This document shows, piece after piece, positions 23,118 through 35,306 of a stretch of 64,000 bases of DNA. The number at the start of each line of letters is the position of its first letter. Within the stretch, counting starts at the first letter, position 1. The stretch comes from Lentinus brumalis. Taxonomy: Eukaryota; Basidiomycota; Agaricomycetes; Polyporales; Polyporaceae. The stretch spans positions 124,001 to 188,000 of the forward strand of contig MARA01000027.1 of the NCBI GenBank assembly GCA_001792895.1. The letters run 5' to 3'. The notes below the pieces were generated by a model. That model was not told the origin of the DNA. It searched no databases and saw only the letters and a program-made list of their open reading frames with translations. Position numbers and translations under genes: made by a program.

Positions 23118-23485
23118 TGTTACGAACAGCCTCCCCGGTACTATTCATTTCCTTTCCCAGTCATCCTATTGTTCGATCACCATGATTCCCATGGTCCCTC
23201 TCACGCTATTGTCTTCATCCATGATGTCTCTCACGCTATTGTCTTCTGACACTATTGTTCCCTCATGTATATAAGACCACCAGCGCTACCTGGGGACCCT
23301 CAGTTTCGACCTCTTGTCCCCAGGTAAGCCAAGCTGTACTTCGCTCTGTAGATACCTCTCTCAATACATCTTGTCCCCAGCCCTGATCGTCGAGCATTGC
23401 TCCGCTCTCGCTGCACAAGTGCTCGTCGACGCCCCTGCTCGTCTCGTGAGTCTTTCCTGATCCCCCTCGACGATCAGTCGTAACA
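23118..23485 (+). repeat. 3' LTR
   Basis: 368 bp and, by eye, identical to the 5' LTR, with the same TGTTACGA/TCGTAACA ends. Followed by the right ACTTG target duplication at 23486-23490. Confidence 0.95.
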
Positions 23486-24269
23486 ACTTGGGATCGGTGG
23501 CCACCAGTGAAATTGTCTCCTTATCAATCGACCACATTCCTGCTTTCGACAACGAAATCTTCAAAACCAGACTCAACATCGCGCAGTCGTCCAGCGGCTT
23601 ATGGGTCGCGGTATGGAACACGGCTGGATGCCACATTTGTAAAATGGTCGACTCTACCCCGCATACACTGTGACACACCAATTGAGCTACGGACACCCTC
23701 ACTCCGGTCCTTCTTGCGCACGGTTCTTAGTTGATACACAGCTCGTGATAGGCTTTGCAGATGGAACTATCCGCTGGTGGGACATACCCTCGTCCCCGTT
23801 GACGACAGAAGAGCCGTGCGGCGTCCTCTTGCTCTTTCCCGAAGGTTCCCCCGTGGACAGCCTGTCCGTGTCACCTCTACACTCCTTCCTCATTGCATGG
23901 TCTTCCGAAGACAAGAGTGTATCCGTCCTACGCCGCACAAAGACTCGCACATTGCAGGGTTGCTTGGCCGACGACTTCTCGCTTCATGTCGTCCTCCACG
24001 GCCATACGAAAAGAGTCCAAGCTGTATGTATATCTCCATGCGAGCGATACGTCGCCACGGCCTCCGAGGATTGCACCGTTCGGTTGTGGAGCTCTAAGGA
24101 TGGAGAGCTCTTGTGGACCTTCCGGGAGCACGACAGAGACGTGACACATGTCATCTTCTCGCCAGACAGGAGGTTTCTGGCATCTGCAGACATGGGTGGA
24201 ACAGTGCATATACGCCTACTGGCCATGTTCGTGAGGGACGTGCCAGTTTCCTCCGTCGACGACACTTAG

Positions 24270-26438
24270 GTGTTGAATGGGCGACTCGTACTCTCACTCG
24301 GACTTTCCAGACACGAAGCCGCCCTGCTTTCCTCCTACATAGTTCTCCGTCATTTGCTCGCAGTACTCATGTTTACGACGAACGAAACCCGGAGGAACCC
24401 GGACAGCGTTACAGATGTACTTATGACGAGGTTGAATCTATATGTACCCGTACCTGCTTGGAATGTCTGACCTTTATATGATACAGCTTCACGGTTCACC
24501 GTTTTGCGGCTCTTGCGGAGCAGCGTCATCAAGAGGTCCTTGAAGGTTGGTGTGCGAGTCTGAACTTCGAGAAGAACTAGGTAGTTTTCTCCGACCTCAC
24601 GCCTTCTCGCGACATTTCAACGAGAGGTACATCGGCGGTAGATTGGAGTCATAGGTCGTATACATCTGCGCGGTCTTCACAACATGACACTATCACCAAT
24701 GGATATATTCCACATACAAGGGACGGAAACATACATTCAACCTCACTCTCGTCCTGGAGCCAACTCAGAACGCCGTTCCATCCAGCTGCGCACATGATGT
24801 CCGACCACAGACTACGCCGTCCACGGAGCACCGAAGGAACGTCGTGCGATCCGCCCTGTGCGACGAGCGAACCTCGAGGTGCAAGCGTGCCCTGGACTTT
24901 CTCAGGGCCTCCAGCCTCTGACGGGCACGGGGATCCTGCCGTACGCACACGGTCACCATCTCTGGGTGTGCGGCCAGGAACGCAGAAGCTCGAGCTCAAC
25001 GCACACGCGGACTCTGCCTCCCGCGCAGCGGATCCAGGTATCGGTGACGAAGCAGCGGATAGGGACTCGGGGCATCTGTGCGAGGTGGGAGCTCAACGCC
25101 TGTGGGCGATAAAAGAGCCGCGGAAGGCAGGCTTCCGTCGACCAACACTAGTCCGAGAGTATCTCTACGAGCGGGAAGATCGACCCCAAGGACGAGCAGA
25201 TTCTCGAGCGTCCGCCTACTCCGGCTGTTCGTGAAACAGAGGCGTGCCCGAAGATCGCGAGGTCACCACAACGGCTGTGCGCAACCAGGTGCCTGGCGCA
25301 GGCGGTGTGCGTCGCCTCGACTCGGCTGGTACCCTCTCCGGCAGTTCAGCGATCGCGTGGATCATCGCGGATAGGAACATCGGCGAGCTTGATAGACCAC
25401 CGACCGGAGGAAGACGGGGTGACTCTCCGACACGTTGACGACGCATCGGCAGTGGCCCGGGATGAGTAGAGGTAGGCATATGAGGATCGATCGCTGCAGC
25501 GACGGCCGGTATCGAAAGCGAAGGAGGGCAAATGCTTCTCGGGAGCCTGTCCAAACGCAGACAATCAAGGGAGACAAGACGGAGGCGGCCAAACAAGCTC
25601 TGGGACGATAACACGGGACAGAGTCGAGGGCGATGGCGTGGAGCTCCGGGACTACGCCTTCAGCGGGGATGACTGACTGATTGCGTCATGGGTAGGGGGA
25701 CATGGAGAGTGTGAAGACGTATAGGTATACCATTCGCATGGAAAGTAGAATGTTGGGGGAGGTGTGTGGGTCACGAAGGTGTACCTCTCGGAAGAGGGGC
25801 CCGTTCTGGCCGACCGTGACATGGGGCGGCGCTGCGTGGGTTGTATAATGCGGGGAAAGCGGTTGGCGGTGTCGGCCGTCCGAGTCGCTCTCAGACGAGG
25901 GCAGGTGCGCTGTCATGTTCAGGTTGACCGTAAAATGAGAGGCACGAGCATGAGCAAAGGGGGATGATTGGAGCGAGAATGCGAACGGGAGAGGGATTGG
26001 ACCACCTATTTATCCGTTCTAAGCGACCAGAGTTGCGAGCCGCACGGGTCCACGTGTCCACGTCCGCAGAAACGAGGAAGGCAGACGTGAGTCGAGACTC
26101 GAGATATAGCGGGGAGGTACGAATGCTGGGGAATAAAGTCTAGTCTCACTTTTACTGGAAGGAAGGCGACGGTTTTGGGGGTTCTGAGTGGGAGTGAGGC
26201 ATGTGGGATATCAAGGGGTCTGCAAGAGTTCGGCGACAGACATCACTGATTCTGTATGGGTAGGAGGGTTTTGGAGAGCGTGAAGGCCGTTCAGGGCTCA
26301 GGCTGGGATGAGGCAACACGTCCAGCCAGCGACAAAAGACGGACAGGAGCCTGAGATTGTCGACTTCGATATCAGGTTGCAACTTCAACTCCACAAGCTG
26401 TAGGCTCACCATATGCCGACAAGCATGAGGGGTCGGGC
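24270..26438. repeat. Downstream block of copy C; otherwise no gene
   Basis: The first about 1,100 nt match the block after copy A (3256-4370) piece by piece, so the tandem duplication unit extends well past the F-box/WD40 stop. From 25450 to 26438 only short overlapping frames occur and nothing is recognised. Confidence 0.45.
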
Positions 26439-28901
26439 TCAGTGACGAGGGATGATGTCTCGCATCTGACGGATGCAAATGGACCCATCCTGTGCACTAG
26501 AGCAAAGCGTCTCTCCGTTCCTCGAGAAGATGATGTGGGAAACTGGTGCCCGGTGCTCGCTGAAAACCCCCATGCAGCTACCATCCACCGCCCGCCAAAG
26601 CCTAACGGAGGGTCCCGATCCCGTAGCAATGTAATCACCATTCGGTGAGAAGCATGCCTTGGTTATCTTGCCACTAAGAGTATGTCCGATGCCGCTGAAC
26701 GACAGAACGCGCTCTCCTGTGAAGACATCCCAAACGGTTACAATGCACCCATCCGAGACAGACAGTATGCATCTTCCGTCGGTAGAAAATGATGGAGGTA
26801 TAACTGCCAGAGGCGGGGGTCGAGCGGAGGAAAAGAACGAGGAGGAGGAGGACGGGGCTTCTTCACGCTGTCCGAAGCATGCAATAACTGCCGCTGTCTC
26901 GGCGTCCCAAACGCGGATGTGCCCGTCCTTGGACCAGGTGACAACTACACTTGAGTTCACCGGGCAGAACCCAGCAGCCGTGACGCCTTCCAGGTCGAGC
27001 TCTCGGGGTACAAACCCATATTTCTCTTCTTGGCCCCACACGACGCATATGGCTGTCCGAGTCTGACCGAGGGCGTTGCGCCGACGGACACCGACGGACA
27101 ACATTCGGCGGCTGTCATGCGAGATGCAACCGGACTTGAAAGAGAGTCCGTCACAAATGGTAGCTTCTCATGGCTGCGGACGGCTCCTTCCAGGCTGCCG
27201 TATCCCATACGTACAGCGTAACTGTACCATCCGGCCGTAAGTCTGGAGCTCGGAGTGCGAGCAACCCTCCCAGTCCGTCGCACGACCATGCAATGAACCG
27301 CATAGGGTCGCCTTCGTGGACAGGGCCTGGTAGTTTAGCGACGACGGTCCCCTTTTGGACGTCATACACAACCAACTCCGAGCTGTATGACGCCACGTAG
27401 TTGCTATCGGCAGAGAATGTCAGATAGGCGAGCGGAGAAGCCTCGTCTTTCCGAACCACTGCTGACTCCCAAGCAACAGATCCATCCTTGGCACTCCAAA
27501 GTATGATGGTATGATCCTCGGAGGAACTGGCGACCCACAGCCCATCGGAGGAGCATACTAGAGAAATGACTCTGTTGTCATGACCAAGGCTGGGATTTTT
27601 GAGATTACCGACTATGGCACAGTAGCTTCATCAGTGGCAAAATCGACATTGAAATATACGCAGCTTGCCTTGTTCCATGATGATTCTTCCTTGATATTGC
27701 TCGAATAGTAGCGGAAAGGCCATCTGAAGAAACGCGGCGAAGTTATCTGCTCGCCGGTAGGAGGGAGCGCATATGGAGGCAAAAGTCAAAGACTCGAGTG
27801 CAAGACTGGAGATATCCTCTTGAAGGATATTGCAGGTCTTCGTGATATCGGGACACCCCAGAGATCTGGATAGCGCAAAGTACCGCCAGTCTACAAGGTT
27901 AATCTTGAGATATTGGAGCGGGGCTGATCGAAGTACGAAGCGGACGGTCGTCGGCTCTCTTCTCAGCCGATATGTGCATAACCACAGCTCGAGCGTCCGC
28001 AGGTGTAGAAAGGACGTTGAGCTTAAACTCTGCCGATGTATTTCTGAAATATGATCAGTTACCAGCTCAACGTGTTCGGTCTCAGGCAATACGCACCCGG
28101 GTAAAATCCTCCATAATACCCTTTCAGGACAAGTCGCTCAGCGTGCCTGGCAAATCTGAGTACACTTTTTTCGAACGTTTGCCAAGCGGTGCCATCGAAT
28201 GAGACCTTGAGAACACGTTCTGTCAACACCGACAAGAAGATGCGACAGATGTGGTGAACACAAACCACAAAACAGCGAAGAGGGATCCGATTGCGGACCC
28301 TAAGATATGCAGGTCCAAAGTCATACTCCGACCGGTGACCGTTCTGCCGGAAATTGACGTCGCGACATTCGAGGCGCGTCAACCTTGTTAATACAGTGAG
28401 GAGCTCCTCCATCTCTGTATAGCTCGGTAAAGAAACCCCGTCTAGGAACAATTCCTGAAGCATCCGCAAGCTCATCAGGGTACTATGATGAAAGGCGATC
28501 CACGCGTAACCGTCTATTTGCTGTTGCCAGCGAAGAGGGAACACGATAGCGAATTTTCGTAAGTTAGGCAGCTGACTGGTCATGAAGGTATGGATGTCTT
28601 CGACGCCAGTCTTCCTTCTTCTCCGAGATTGCGATTTTGAACCAGAGATGACGGAGGTCAGTGATTGAACGAGCTGTGCGTAGGGGGGATTGGAATGGAA
28701 GAAGTCGTAGATTTCATCAGATACCGGGTCGTTCTGCACACGTATCGCACGGAGTAGATGGAGGCGGCTCCGGATGCGCCACACCCTGCAGGTCAACGCG
28801 CATGAGCGAAGCGACTCAACGTTGTCCGAGGCTTGATCAATACACCGCTCGTCGATCTCCGTCGGGAACGTCGCAGGAAATGGGGTAAGGAGATGAGACA
28901 T
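26439..28901 (-). CDS. Divergent F-box/WD40 protein copy D, one possible frameshift
   Basis: Same architecture as A-C but much diverged. Start at 28901 (MSHLLTPFPATF). Exon 1, 28901-28097, contains the F-box-like segment and the shared LRSCALTCRVW motif, followed by leucine-rich sequence. Exon 2 is 28043-27660 (LRTLELWL and similar), exon 3 is 27611-26439. Introns use gtgcgt/tttcag and gtatat/ccatag (48 nt), both in phase. Exon 3 encodes the WD40 propeller: GLWVASSSEDHTIILWS, DGHIRVWDAETAAVI, NGDYIATGSGPSVRLW. The frame changes once between about 27140 and 27170 (1 nt extra), so this is either a mildly damaged gene or contains a sequence error. It is oriented opposite to copies A-C. Confidence 0.75.
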
Positions 28902-29111
28902 GCCGAGGATGCGAGGGGACGAGATCCCGAAGGGGTCGATGACTTGCTCGGTGAGGATGAATGACAACAGCGCAGGGCACCGTTATCGATCGAGTGCCAT
29001 AGCTCGGCGTTAACAGACCCGCTCGACAAGGTCCGAGGTTCTCACCGAGCACCCACCAAACTGCCGCCGTATGCTGTGACCACGCACAGCCCGCAGTACG
29101 CTGAGCACACT

Positions 29112-31408
29112 CTAGGGCACTTCCTGTGCGTCGCACTTCGATAAATTGCGCCGAAGAACGCCCAGGAGCCTCGCACGAATCTCGCGCAGCGCATTCAGCG
29201 GGATACCGTCCGGAGGCAGCCAGGGCACGATGACACCATGCGTCCCATCCGGCTCCAGGACGAACTTGAGCGGCCTAAAAGGTGTCCGCTCCGAGCCCCC
29301 GGGATCGCTCTCCGACCATGGCCTGAGGAGTTGTGCGAGCAATGCGCAACAGTAGCAGCATCGCTTTCCGGCGTCGAGGATAATGGGCGTGTTATCTCTG
29401 GAGATCTGCGTGGCGGGTGCGAGTCATCAGCGCTGCAGTAGATGATAATAACAATTGCGTGACACGTACACCGCCGGCGAGGACGTCGTGCAGATGCGTT
29501 TTCGTCGCCTCGTCTCCAACAGCTGTAGAGCGCCACCAGCCCGCCGCCAGACTCATCAATGCCGCCTCTGGGTGGACCGTCGCTGTTGCCGCCATCTGAG
29601 CGAGGAGAGGCTCTTTAACGAGTCGGAGAGCCCTCTGCATCCGAGCAAGAATGCGTCCATCATCCGATCCCACATTCACAGACCGAAGCAGCCTATCGAC
29701 GAAGCTGTCGTAGTAGGCTCCGCTGACGCGTGCAGCGGGAAACAGCGGCGTGGCGGCCACCTGAACGTGGGATACGTCGAGCTTCAGGGGTACGTAGGGT
29801 TCAGGTTGTCGAAGAGATGCGCGACGATCTCGATGGCTGTGGAGAGAGGCTGAACGAGGGATTGGAGGTAGCGGAGTACGTGGCGTCGGGGCAACTCTCC
29901 GTCCCACTGCAGGTAGCCTGCTGCCATACGCCCTGTCAGCGGTCGTGAACTCGGGAGTATGACTATACACACTTACTATCGTATTCTACTCCAACGTCGG
30001 GTGCAGAATGACGGTTGTCTGCGTCTGCGCCAGCTGAATCCACGGCTACTGCAGAGGATGACCCCGAGTCAGCATCCTCGACGGGCAGCATCTGATTTGA
30101 GCGGTACTTACTTGCGAACAAGGAGGTAGAAGTTCCCTGTGGGCCCTCTGCATATCGCCTCTCCAGCTCCTCACGGGCCGCTTCCGTGATGAGCTGGTTC
30201 ACAACCCCCGCTCGGAGCATCTCGCGCAACGCGACCATCGTCGCACACAGCGCTGTACACTCGGCTTCGGTCATTGGGCACTTCGCCTCTAGCTCCGAGG
30301 GGCTCTCACCCGCTGCACGGGACACCGAAGCGAGGAGAGTCGTGTAGCAGGTGCGCAGAAGGTCTGCCCAGGCGGCGGCAGTGGATGACGAGACGACGTA
30401 TGTCCCGTGTCCGGGTCGGATCCGGGCACGGCAGCATGCTTGACGGCTGGGTGTATACCGTGGCGCTCTAGGAGATGTCGGAACTTGAAGAGGTTTCTGA
30501 GCAGGTGGGACCGTGCTCGCAGCTTCGGCGGGGCAAAAGATGGCGACGAAGGAAGGGGGTGAGGTTCATGCACGGAGCAAGAATGGTCATCAGGTGAGCC
30601 CGGGTGCCGAGACGGCGTGCACTGGCAGTAGAACTCGTGGATTATTGTGAGCGGGTGGCCTTGCCAGAGAGCCTTCCCAGTCTGCAAGTGCGCAAAGAGT
30701 CGCCTGTAGCCGCGCTTCACGATAAAGCAGAAGAGGAGAAAAGTGTAGTCCCAGCGGCGCCGGGGTGGTGGCACGTTCGAGTCGTCGGACCCTGAGCTTC
30801 CAGCGCGGGAGACCCGAGATAACCACTCCAAGATGGAGATGACGTCTCGTAGATGAGTCTCCAGCGGCACGTCGACCCTGCTCTCAGATCATCCATAAGA
30901 TTCGAGAACTAGTTGATATGCGAAATACTCACCTCAAGTCGTCGAGATTATTGAGGGGATGCTCAACCTCGTCGGCGCTGAACTTCGCATCCTCTGCCGC
31001 CAGCGACGAGCAAGCGACACCAAGCACAGTCCTTCCGTCCCGAGCCTCGAGTGAGGTAACTACAGCCCCAACCACACGATCTACTTCGAGGCGGCCTGTG
31101 ACAGCCATGACGGCGGCGTCGTTGTTATCAGTGCACCCGGAGTTGCCCGGGCCCCATGCGGAGAACACGGAGGCGACATGACTCCAGACCGCATATTCCG
31201 GGGTGCCGTTGATATTTGACTTGAATGCAGTACCCGACTCGCCCGACCGTCCGCCTCGGAGGAGATTGGTGAGAAGTACGATGTCGCGGCGGACAGCTGT
31301 CTCGTCAGCAAGTCCATCGGAGCCGGTGAGGACGAAGCTAACCAACAAAGATGTAGTGAGACGTTGCCATGTCAACAAGGAGTAGCTTTTACCTGTCGTT
31401 AGTGCCAT
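29112..31408 (-). CDS. Multi-exon protein of unknown function
   Basis: No family recognised. The start is probably the ATG at 31408. The first coding block (31408-30935) is a continuous 150-residue segment (EYAVWSHVASVFSAWGPG, DNNDAAVMAVTGRLEVDRVV). Further blocks follow across GT-AG introns: 30870-30600 (WDYTFLLFCFIVKRGYRRLF), 30310-30115 (AECTALCATMVALREMLRAG), 30055-29995, 29955-29830 (YLQWDGELPRRHVLRYLQSL), 29745-29480 and a last exon of about 29390-29115 (FRPLKFVLEPDGTHGVIVPW). Several donors are canonical (gtaagta, gtaagtg). The consistent splice pattern and amino acid composition support a real gene; exon edges are approximate. Confidence 0.5.
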
Positions 31409-31769
31409 CGGGCATGTCGTCGTGGAGGCAGACTGGTCCGAGGAGTGTAGGCTCGCGAGTGGGCCTGCCAGTGGCTAGATGCAGCTTGCGGACCGCTTGT
31501 CTCGCCGCTCAGATTATGGGCATGCTCCGCAGGGCAACCTACAGGTTCTTTGAAGTTAGGTGCTGTGTTTATCAGGATGATATGATACTGACTGTGAGCA
31601 TGACAATGGTTCGAGGCAAGTAGGAGAGGCGCTTATGTAGAATGTTTTGATGCAAGCCACGTGGAGGCGTAGTGGCCGCAAGCGCCCTAGCTTGCTGCTT
31701 TGCGCTGGAACTTCGACCCCGTCCTCCTCGTCCCCAGTCTTCCTCCTCTCCCCGCGCCGGCCGCCCAAC

Positions 31770-32203
31770 ATGCCTCCAATGTCGTTTATTGGACAAGTGT
31801 CTAAGGTTGGCTTTATGGAAAAGACCGCGACGGTCACCGTCTCCCGCTTTATCTTCCACTCCAAGACCGGAAAGGTACGTCGCACCCATCCTCGCGACTA
31901 CGATGCACGTATCGACCCTTCGCGCGTACGCCGCAGCGGCTGGAACGGAGCAAAAAGTACCTCACACATGACGAATCAAATCGTGCGTCTTCCTGTCCTG
32001 CGTCCCTTCTGATCGCGCGGATTGACATGCGTTGCGCAGAGCTGAGGATGCAGGACACCGTGCTCATCCGGAACTGCCCCCCAATCTCCGCACGGAAGCG
32101 CTTCACGGTCGAGAAGGTGCTCAAGAGCCCCGAACGTGAGCGCGAGGCACTTCATGCTCGCCAAGCCGCCGAAGCCGCCGCGAGTGCAAGCACGACGGCA
32201 TGA
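31770..32203 (+). CDS. mrps17: Mitochondrial small-subunit ribosomal protein uS17m
   Basis: Part of the mitochondrial 30S-type ribosomal subunit, where uS17 binds 16S-type rRNA. Three exons, 31770-31874, 31937-31982 and 32040-32203, join in phase to give 104 residues. The OB-fold sequence is clear: FIGQVSKVGFMEKTATVTV, then HSKTGK, RLERSKKYLTHDE and QDTVLIRNCPPIS, followed by RKRFTVEKVLKSPERERE. The length fits fungal uS17m. Start chosen at ATG 31770 (CCCAACATGCC); a second in-frame Met follows three codons later. Introns are 62 and 57 nt. An intron-containing pseudogene of this gene lies at 46515-46885. Confidence 0.9.
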
Positions 32204-32906
32204 GCCGGGTCGTCCATCGCATTCCCGTTGCCTGACCGCCACTAGACGACACGTCGTCCAAGTCTACGCTCAACATAATGCCTCAATCTGACGGCTTTCC
32301 GGAAGGCAGGAGGACAGGGGTCGAAGGGGAGAACGGGGCTGGAAGAAGACGGACAATGGTGTCCTGTCGTGGATGACGGTGGCGGGATGAAGCTATGGTC
32401 AGGATTACACTTCGAGTACAAATTTGAAGTACGTCTCCTCCAACCTCTCATCGCACCCTGTCTATCCATCCAGTGCTACGCTGTCACGTACCCCCGTATC
32501 CCGCACCATCTTCATCCCGTGTTGTACCGCATTTCTTGCTCGCCAGAACACAACGCTTCGCTCCTATCTCGTGTCGCCATGCCAATCCGCATCAGTGCTC
32601 CGCCACGCAAACCGACACTACAGCGGAATACAACTGGATGGCAGCTCGGCAGGATCTACGTCCAGCGCATTCGCGAATTGCCTCCTGAGCGAGGTACGTC
32701 GTCGATTGCTCTTTCCTTTGCACTCTTCGTCTCCCGCAGGTCTATGTGCGAGCCACGCGCCTGGCATCTGCGCCCTTCACCTTCGTATTCTCCCGTGGTG
32801 GTTCAATACTGGGTTCACAAGGCTGTCAAGGCTGCTCCCTCGTCATGTGTAGGTCAGTATTGCGCACCTCTACGAATGCTACGCGTCGTGTCTGACAGCT
32901 TGGCAG
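32204..32906. other. Region between uS17m and the next gene
   Basis: A possible first exon of the following gene lies at 32579-32695, ending at a gtacgt donor with a cccgcag acceptor 45 nt later, but the reading frame could not be fixed. Nothing else is recognised. Confidence 0.3.
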
Positions 32907-35078
32907 TGACTGGTTCCCGGACATCGCTCTCGGACAGTTTCTGTTGTGTCGGACGCACCTACCATGGAGGGCAGTGCTCTATACCTCTGCATCTCGGCGC
33001 GTCTTACTGAAGGACTTCGTTCGTTGAGCCGAGCCAACCGTCAGCTTCAGTCTGGACTGCCTCTGCGAGCCGGCTTCCGTGGGACGGGCGCAGGAAGGGT
33101 GTGGCGTGCATGAACCGGTGAGTTACCGTTGCTTGCGGTGGGGCCAGTAGTCTTCCTCGCGTGCGGGATGCATCAGTACTCTTCAACCCTGATGGCACTG
33201 TGGTCTATTAGGAATGATCAGTACTATCATTCCGCTCACGGTCGCAACGAGCAGTCATATTATCATTCTGTCGCAGCATAGGGGCACTCCAACATGTCCG
33301 GAGGACGCTGCTGGATGCGACGTATGTGTTCTCCTGTCATGTATTGCTCCGCACGCTCCTCCCTGTGACTGGGGACTCGGAAGCGCGATTCAGGCAGTAG
33401 TACGTCGTGTCTCTGTCCGCCCTTACGATACCTCGCGCCGGGCTTGCAGTATCATCGTGACGGATCATTCGATGGTGGATAAATGTTCCTCTCCAGTAAT
33501 GATGGGCATCGAGACGACGCCGATGCAGCATATAAAGCCGTCCTCGCATGGCGGACTTGCCCGTTCACTCCAGATCTTCCCTTGTCCCCTTGTCTGTCGA
33601 TGGGTTCTCGGCCAATGGCGCTCTCCGATTCGGAGATATATATGCGTTCCGCGCATTGGCTCAATGGTCGGCCGCTGTGGAAGCCGGTGCACATACCGCT
33701 CGGAAGCTGTGGCGACTTGACCTCGGACAGCTTCACGGTCCATCGGGCACCAGCTCCTCGCTGGAAGACTGTGTCTGAACCCTTGAGTTGGAATCATCTT
33801 AGTGGCAGCCTTTGTCCACCTGATTCGCGGTATGTGGCATGATGATAACAGAACAAGGGATATTACTGATGCAATAACGGGGATTATAGAGAATACGTTT
33901 TTGACAACGACTCGGCCCAGCTGTCTCTTCGCAGAGCCTGTCGCTTGTCGGTTGATCCTGCTCATTTCCTTGGAAGGAAAACCAACCAAATCCTATCGGA
34001 GTACATGCGAGGTATACTACTACTGCCGCCAGAAGAGCATTGCTGTCGCAGGTGCCACGACAACCGCGAAATCACTGTGGTGTATGGCGTTGTCACCGCA
34101 TACCAGTGGGCCTTTACACTGTACCGGCGAGCCGATTACCCTTCCTTGCCCCCGTCCCCAGGCGACAACGACTACCAACCTAGGTCAAATGCCGCAGTGC
34201 CGAAAGAAAAGCGTGACGCTGTCTTTGTGCGCCACGCGATTATGCGGATGCGTGAACCCAACATTGCTCGGGAGTTGGTCTTGGTCGGAACATCGGTTCC
34301 TGAGCCCGTGGTGAGCCGCTTTCGCTGCCCCCGATGTATGACTCTCTAATGCCTGCCATAGTGGGACCCTGTGAGGGAGCTACTTGACTTTATCATGGAG
34401 GTTCTCCGTTTCCTATTGTCGGACCACTAGAGAAACGCTGATGAGCAGTCTTGCTAGCGTGCAAGAAAGAAGTTCAACGACTCCGAGTGGCGCTCAGGAC
34501 TGGCAACATTTGACACAATGTTCGACTTGGTATATTGTTTCTCGAAGGTAACGGAAATTTGTGCTTATCGTGGTCAACTATCCACATCTGACGTTTGGGT
34601 ATGCGTAGTGGGACCCCACGGACCCGTGGACGCAAACGCCCCGCGAGTTCGGAAGGCTGTTGAGGAAATATGAACGTATAATCCCTCTCGTGATCGAGGA
34701 CGAAGGTACGTACCTACCGATATGAAGTCCAAGTCAATACAGATCGATGACTCAGTGCGCACAGTCGTGGTCGTTGGCCCCATCACAGCTACGGGGCCCG
34801 TAAGAGAAGCCTGGGCGATGGAGCAGGCTCGCAGAGCTGGCAAGCAGTTGCAAGTGCTAAATCTAACCCGCCATATCAGACGATACGTCTCCAGCACGCT
34901 CTCTCATGCCGCTACTCACGCTCGGCGGCCGCTCGTTCTTCAAAGCCCAGGTTCAGGTTCAGGTTCAGGTTCAACTCTTCCGGGAGTCTCGAGGAGATCT
35001 GTGATGACGTCGCCGCACAGTGGTTCTACTTCGGAAGATGCTGAGGAGTCGCAGCAGACACGGAAGTACAGGCCGTAA
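32907..35078 (+). CDS. Multi-exon protein of unknown function
   Basis: No family recognised. Coding blocks that read well and are bounded by GT-AG signals: 32907-33027 (DWFPDIALGQFLLCRTHLPW), 33500-33830 (SEIYMRSAHWLNGRPLWKPV), 33890-34318 (VDPAHFLGRKTNQILSEYMR, then a CX2C-containing CCRRCHDNRE), about 34609-34708 (WDPTDPWTQTPREFGRLLRK) and 34781-35078 (VVVVGPITATGPVREAW). The 34709-34780 intron (gtacgt...ctcag) restores the phase. Near 34950 a GGTTCA tandem repeat gives a GSGSGS stretch. The start is not determined, and it may be two genes. Confidence 0.4.
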
Positions 35079-35306
35079 GCAGAGACTCGTTTGTATGATT
35101 CTAGGAGACTACTTCATAGCGGTTGCGGAAATATAGAGAAGCCCTCTCCTCCGACTATGAGACTGTCGCCCGCCCATTGAACCGTTCACAGCTACGTATC
35201 CGCGCAGTTGCGATGTGTTCAAGCATCCGCTTCCAGACAAAATATGACAATATCAGGAAAAATGACTAGTACATCGAGGATAGCAAGACGGTAGCGAGCT
35301 GGAGAA

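Larger units (their letters stand above)
17253..23485 (+). mobile_element. Ty3/Gypsy chromodomain LTR retrotransposon
   Basis: Complete element of 6,233 bp: 5' LTR 17253-17620, internal region with gag, protease, reverse transcriptase, RNase H, integrase and chromodomain, a G-rich polypurine tract (GGGAGGGGGG) just before the 3' LTR, and 3' LTR 23118-23485. LTR ends are perfect inverted repeats TGTTACGA/TCGTAACA. The order RT-RH-IN and the C-terminal chromodomain place it among the chromoviruses. It lies in the same orientation as the gene it interrupts. The two LTRs look identical by eye, so insertion appears recent, yet the coding region has several frame breaks (about 18630, 19815-19840 and 21225) beyond one likely programmed frameshift. 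It may have been moved in trans, or the breaks may be sequence errors. Confidence 0.95.
15581..24269 (+). pseudogene. F-box/WD40 protein copy C, split by a retrotransposon
   Basis: Same family as A and B. Start at 15581 (CCACCATGACG). Exons 15581-16201, 16272-16356, 16417-16767 and 16826 onward join in phase; exon 2 has the same 85-nt length as in copy A, but its acceptor is a poor GTGGAG. The F-box reads IPLEVGENIIDQLSG. WD40 starts at about 16850 (SPDGRYIASGARDGTVIIW). Exon 4 is interrupted at 17252 by a Ty3/Gypsy element and resumes at 23491; with one copy of the ACTTG duplication, the two halves join in frame as VHVLHL-GSVATSE, matching copies A and B. Two further small frame changes exist, a 1-nt loss near 17130 and a shift near 23660, where 4 nt are missing relative to copy A. 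The last repeats (SPCERYVATASEDCTVRLWS) and end VSSVDDT are preserved. Confidence 0.85.
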
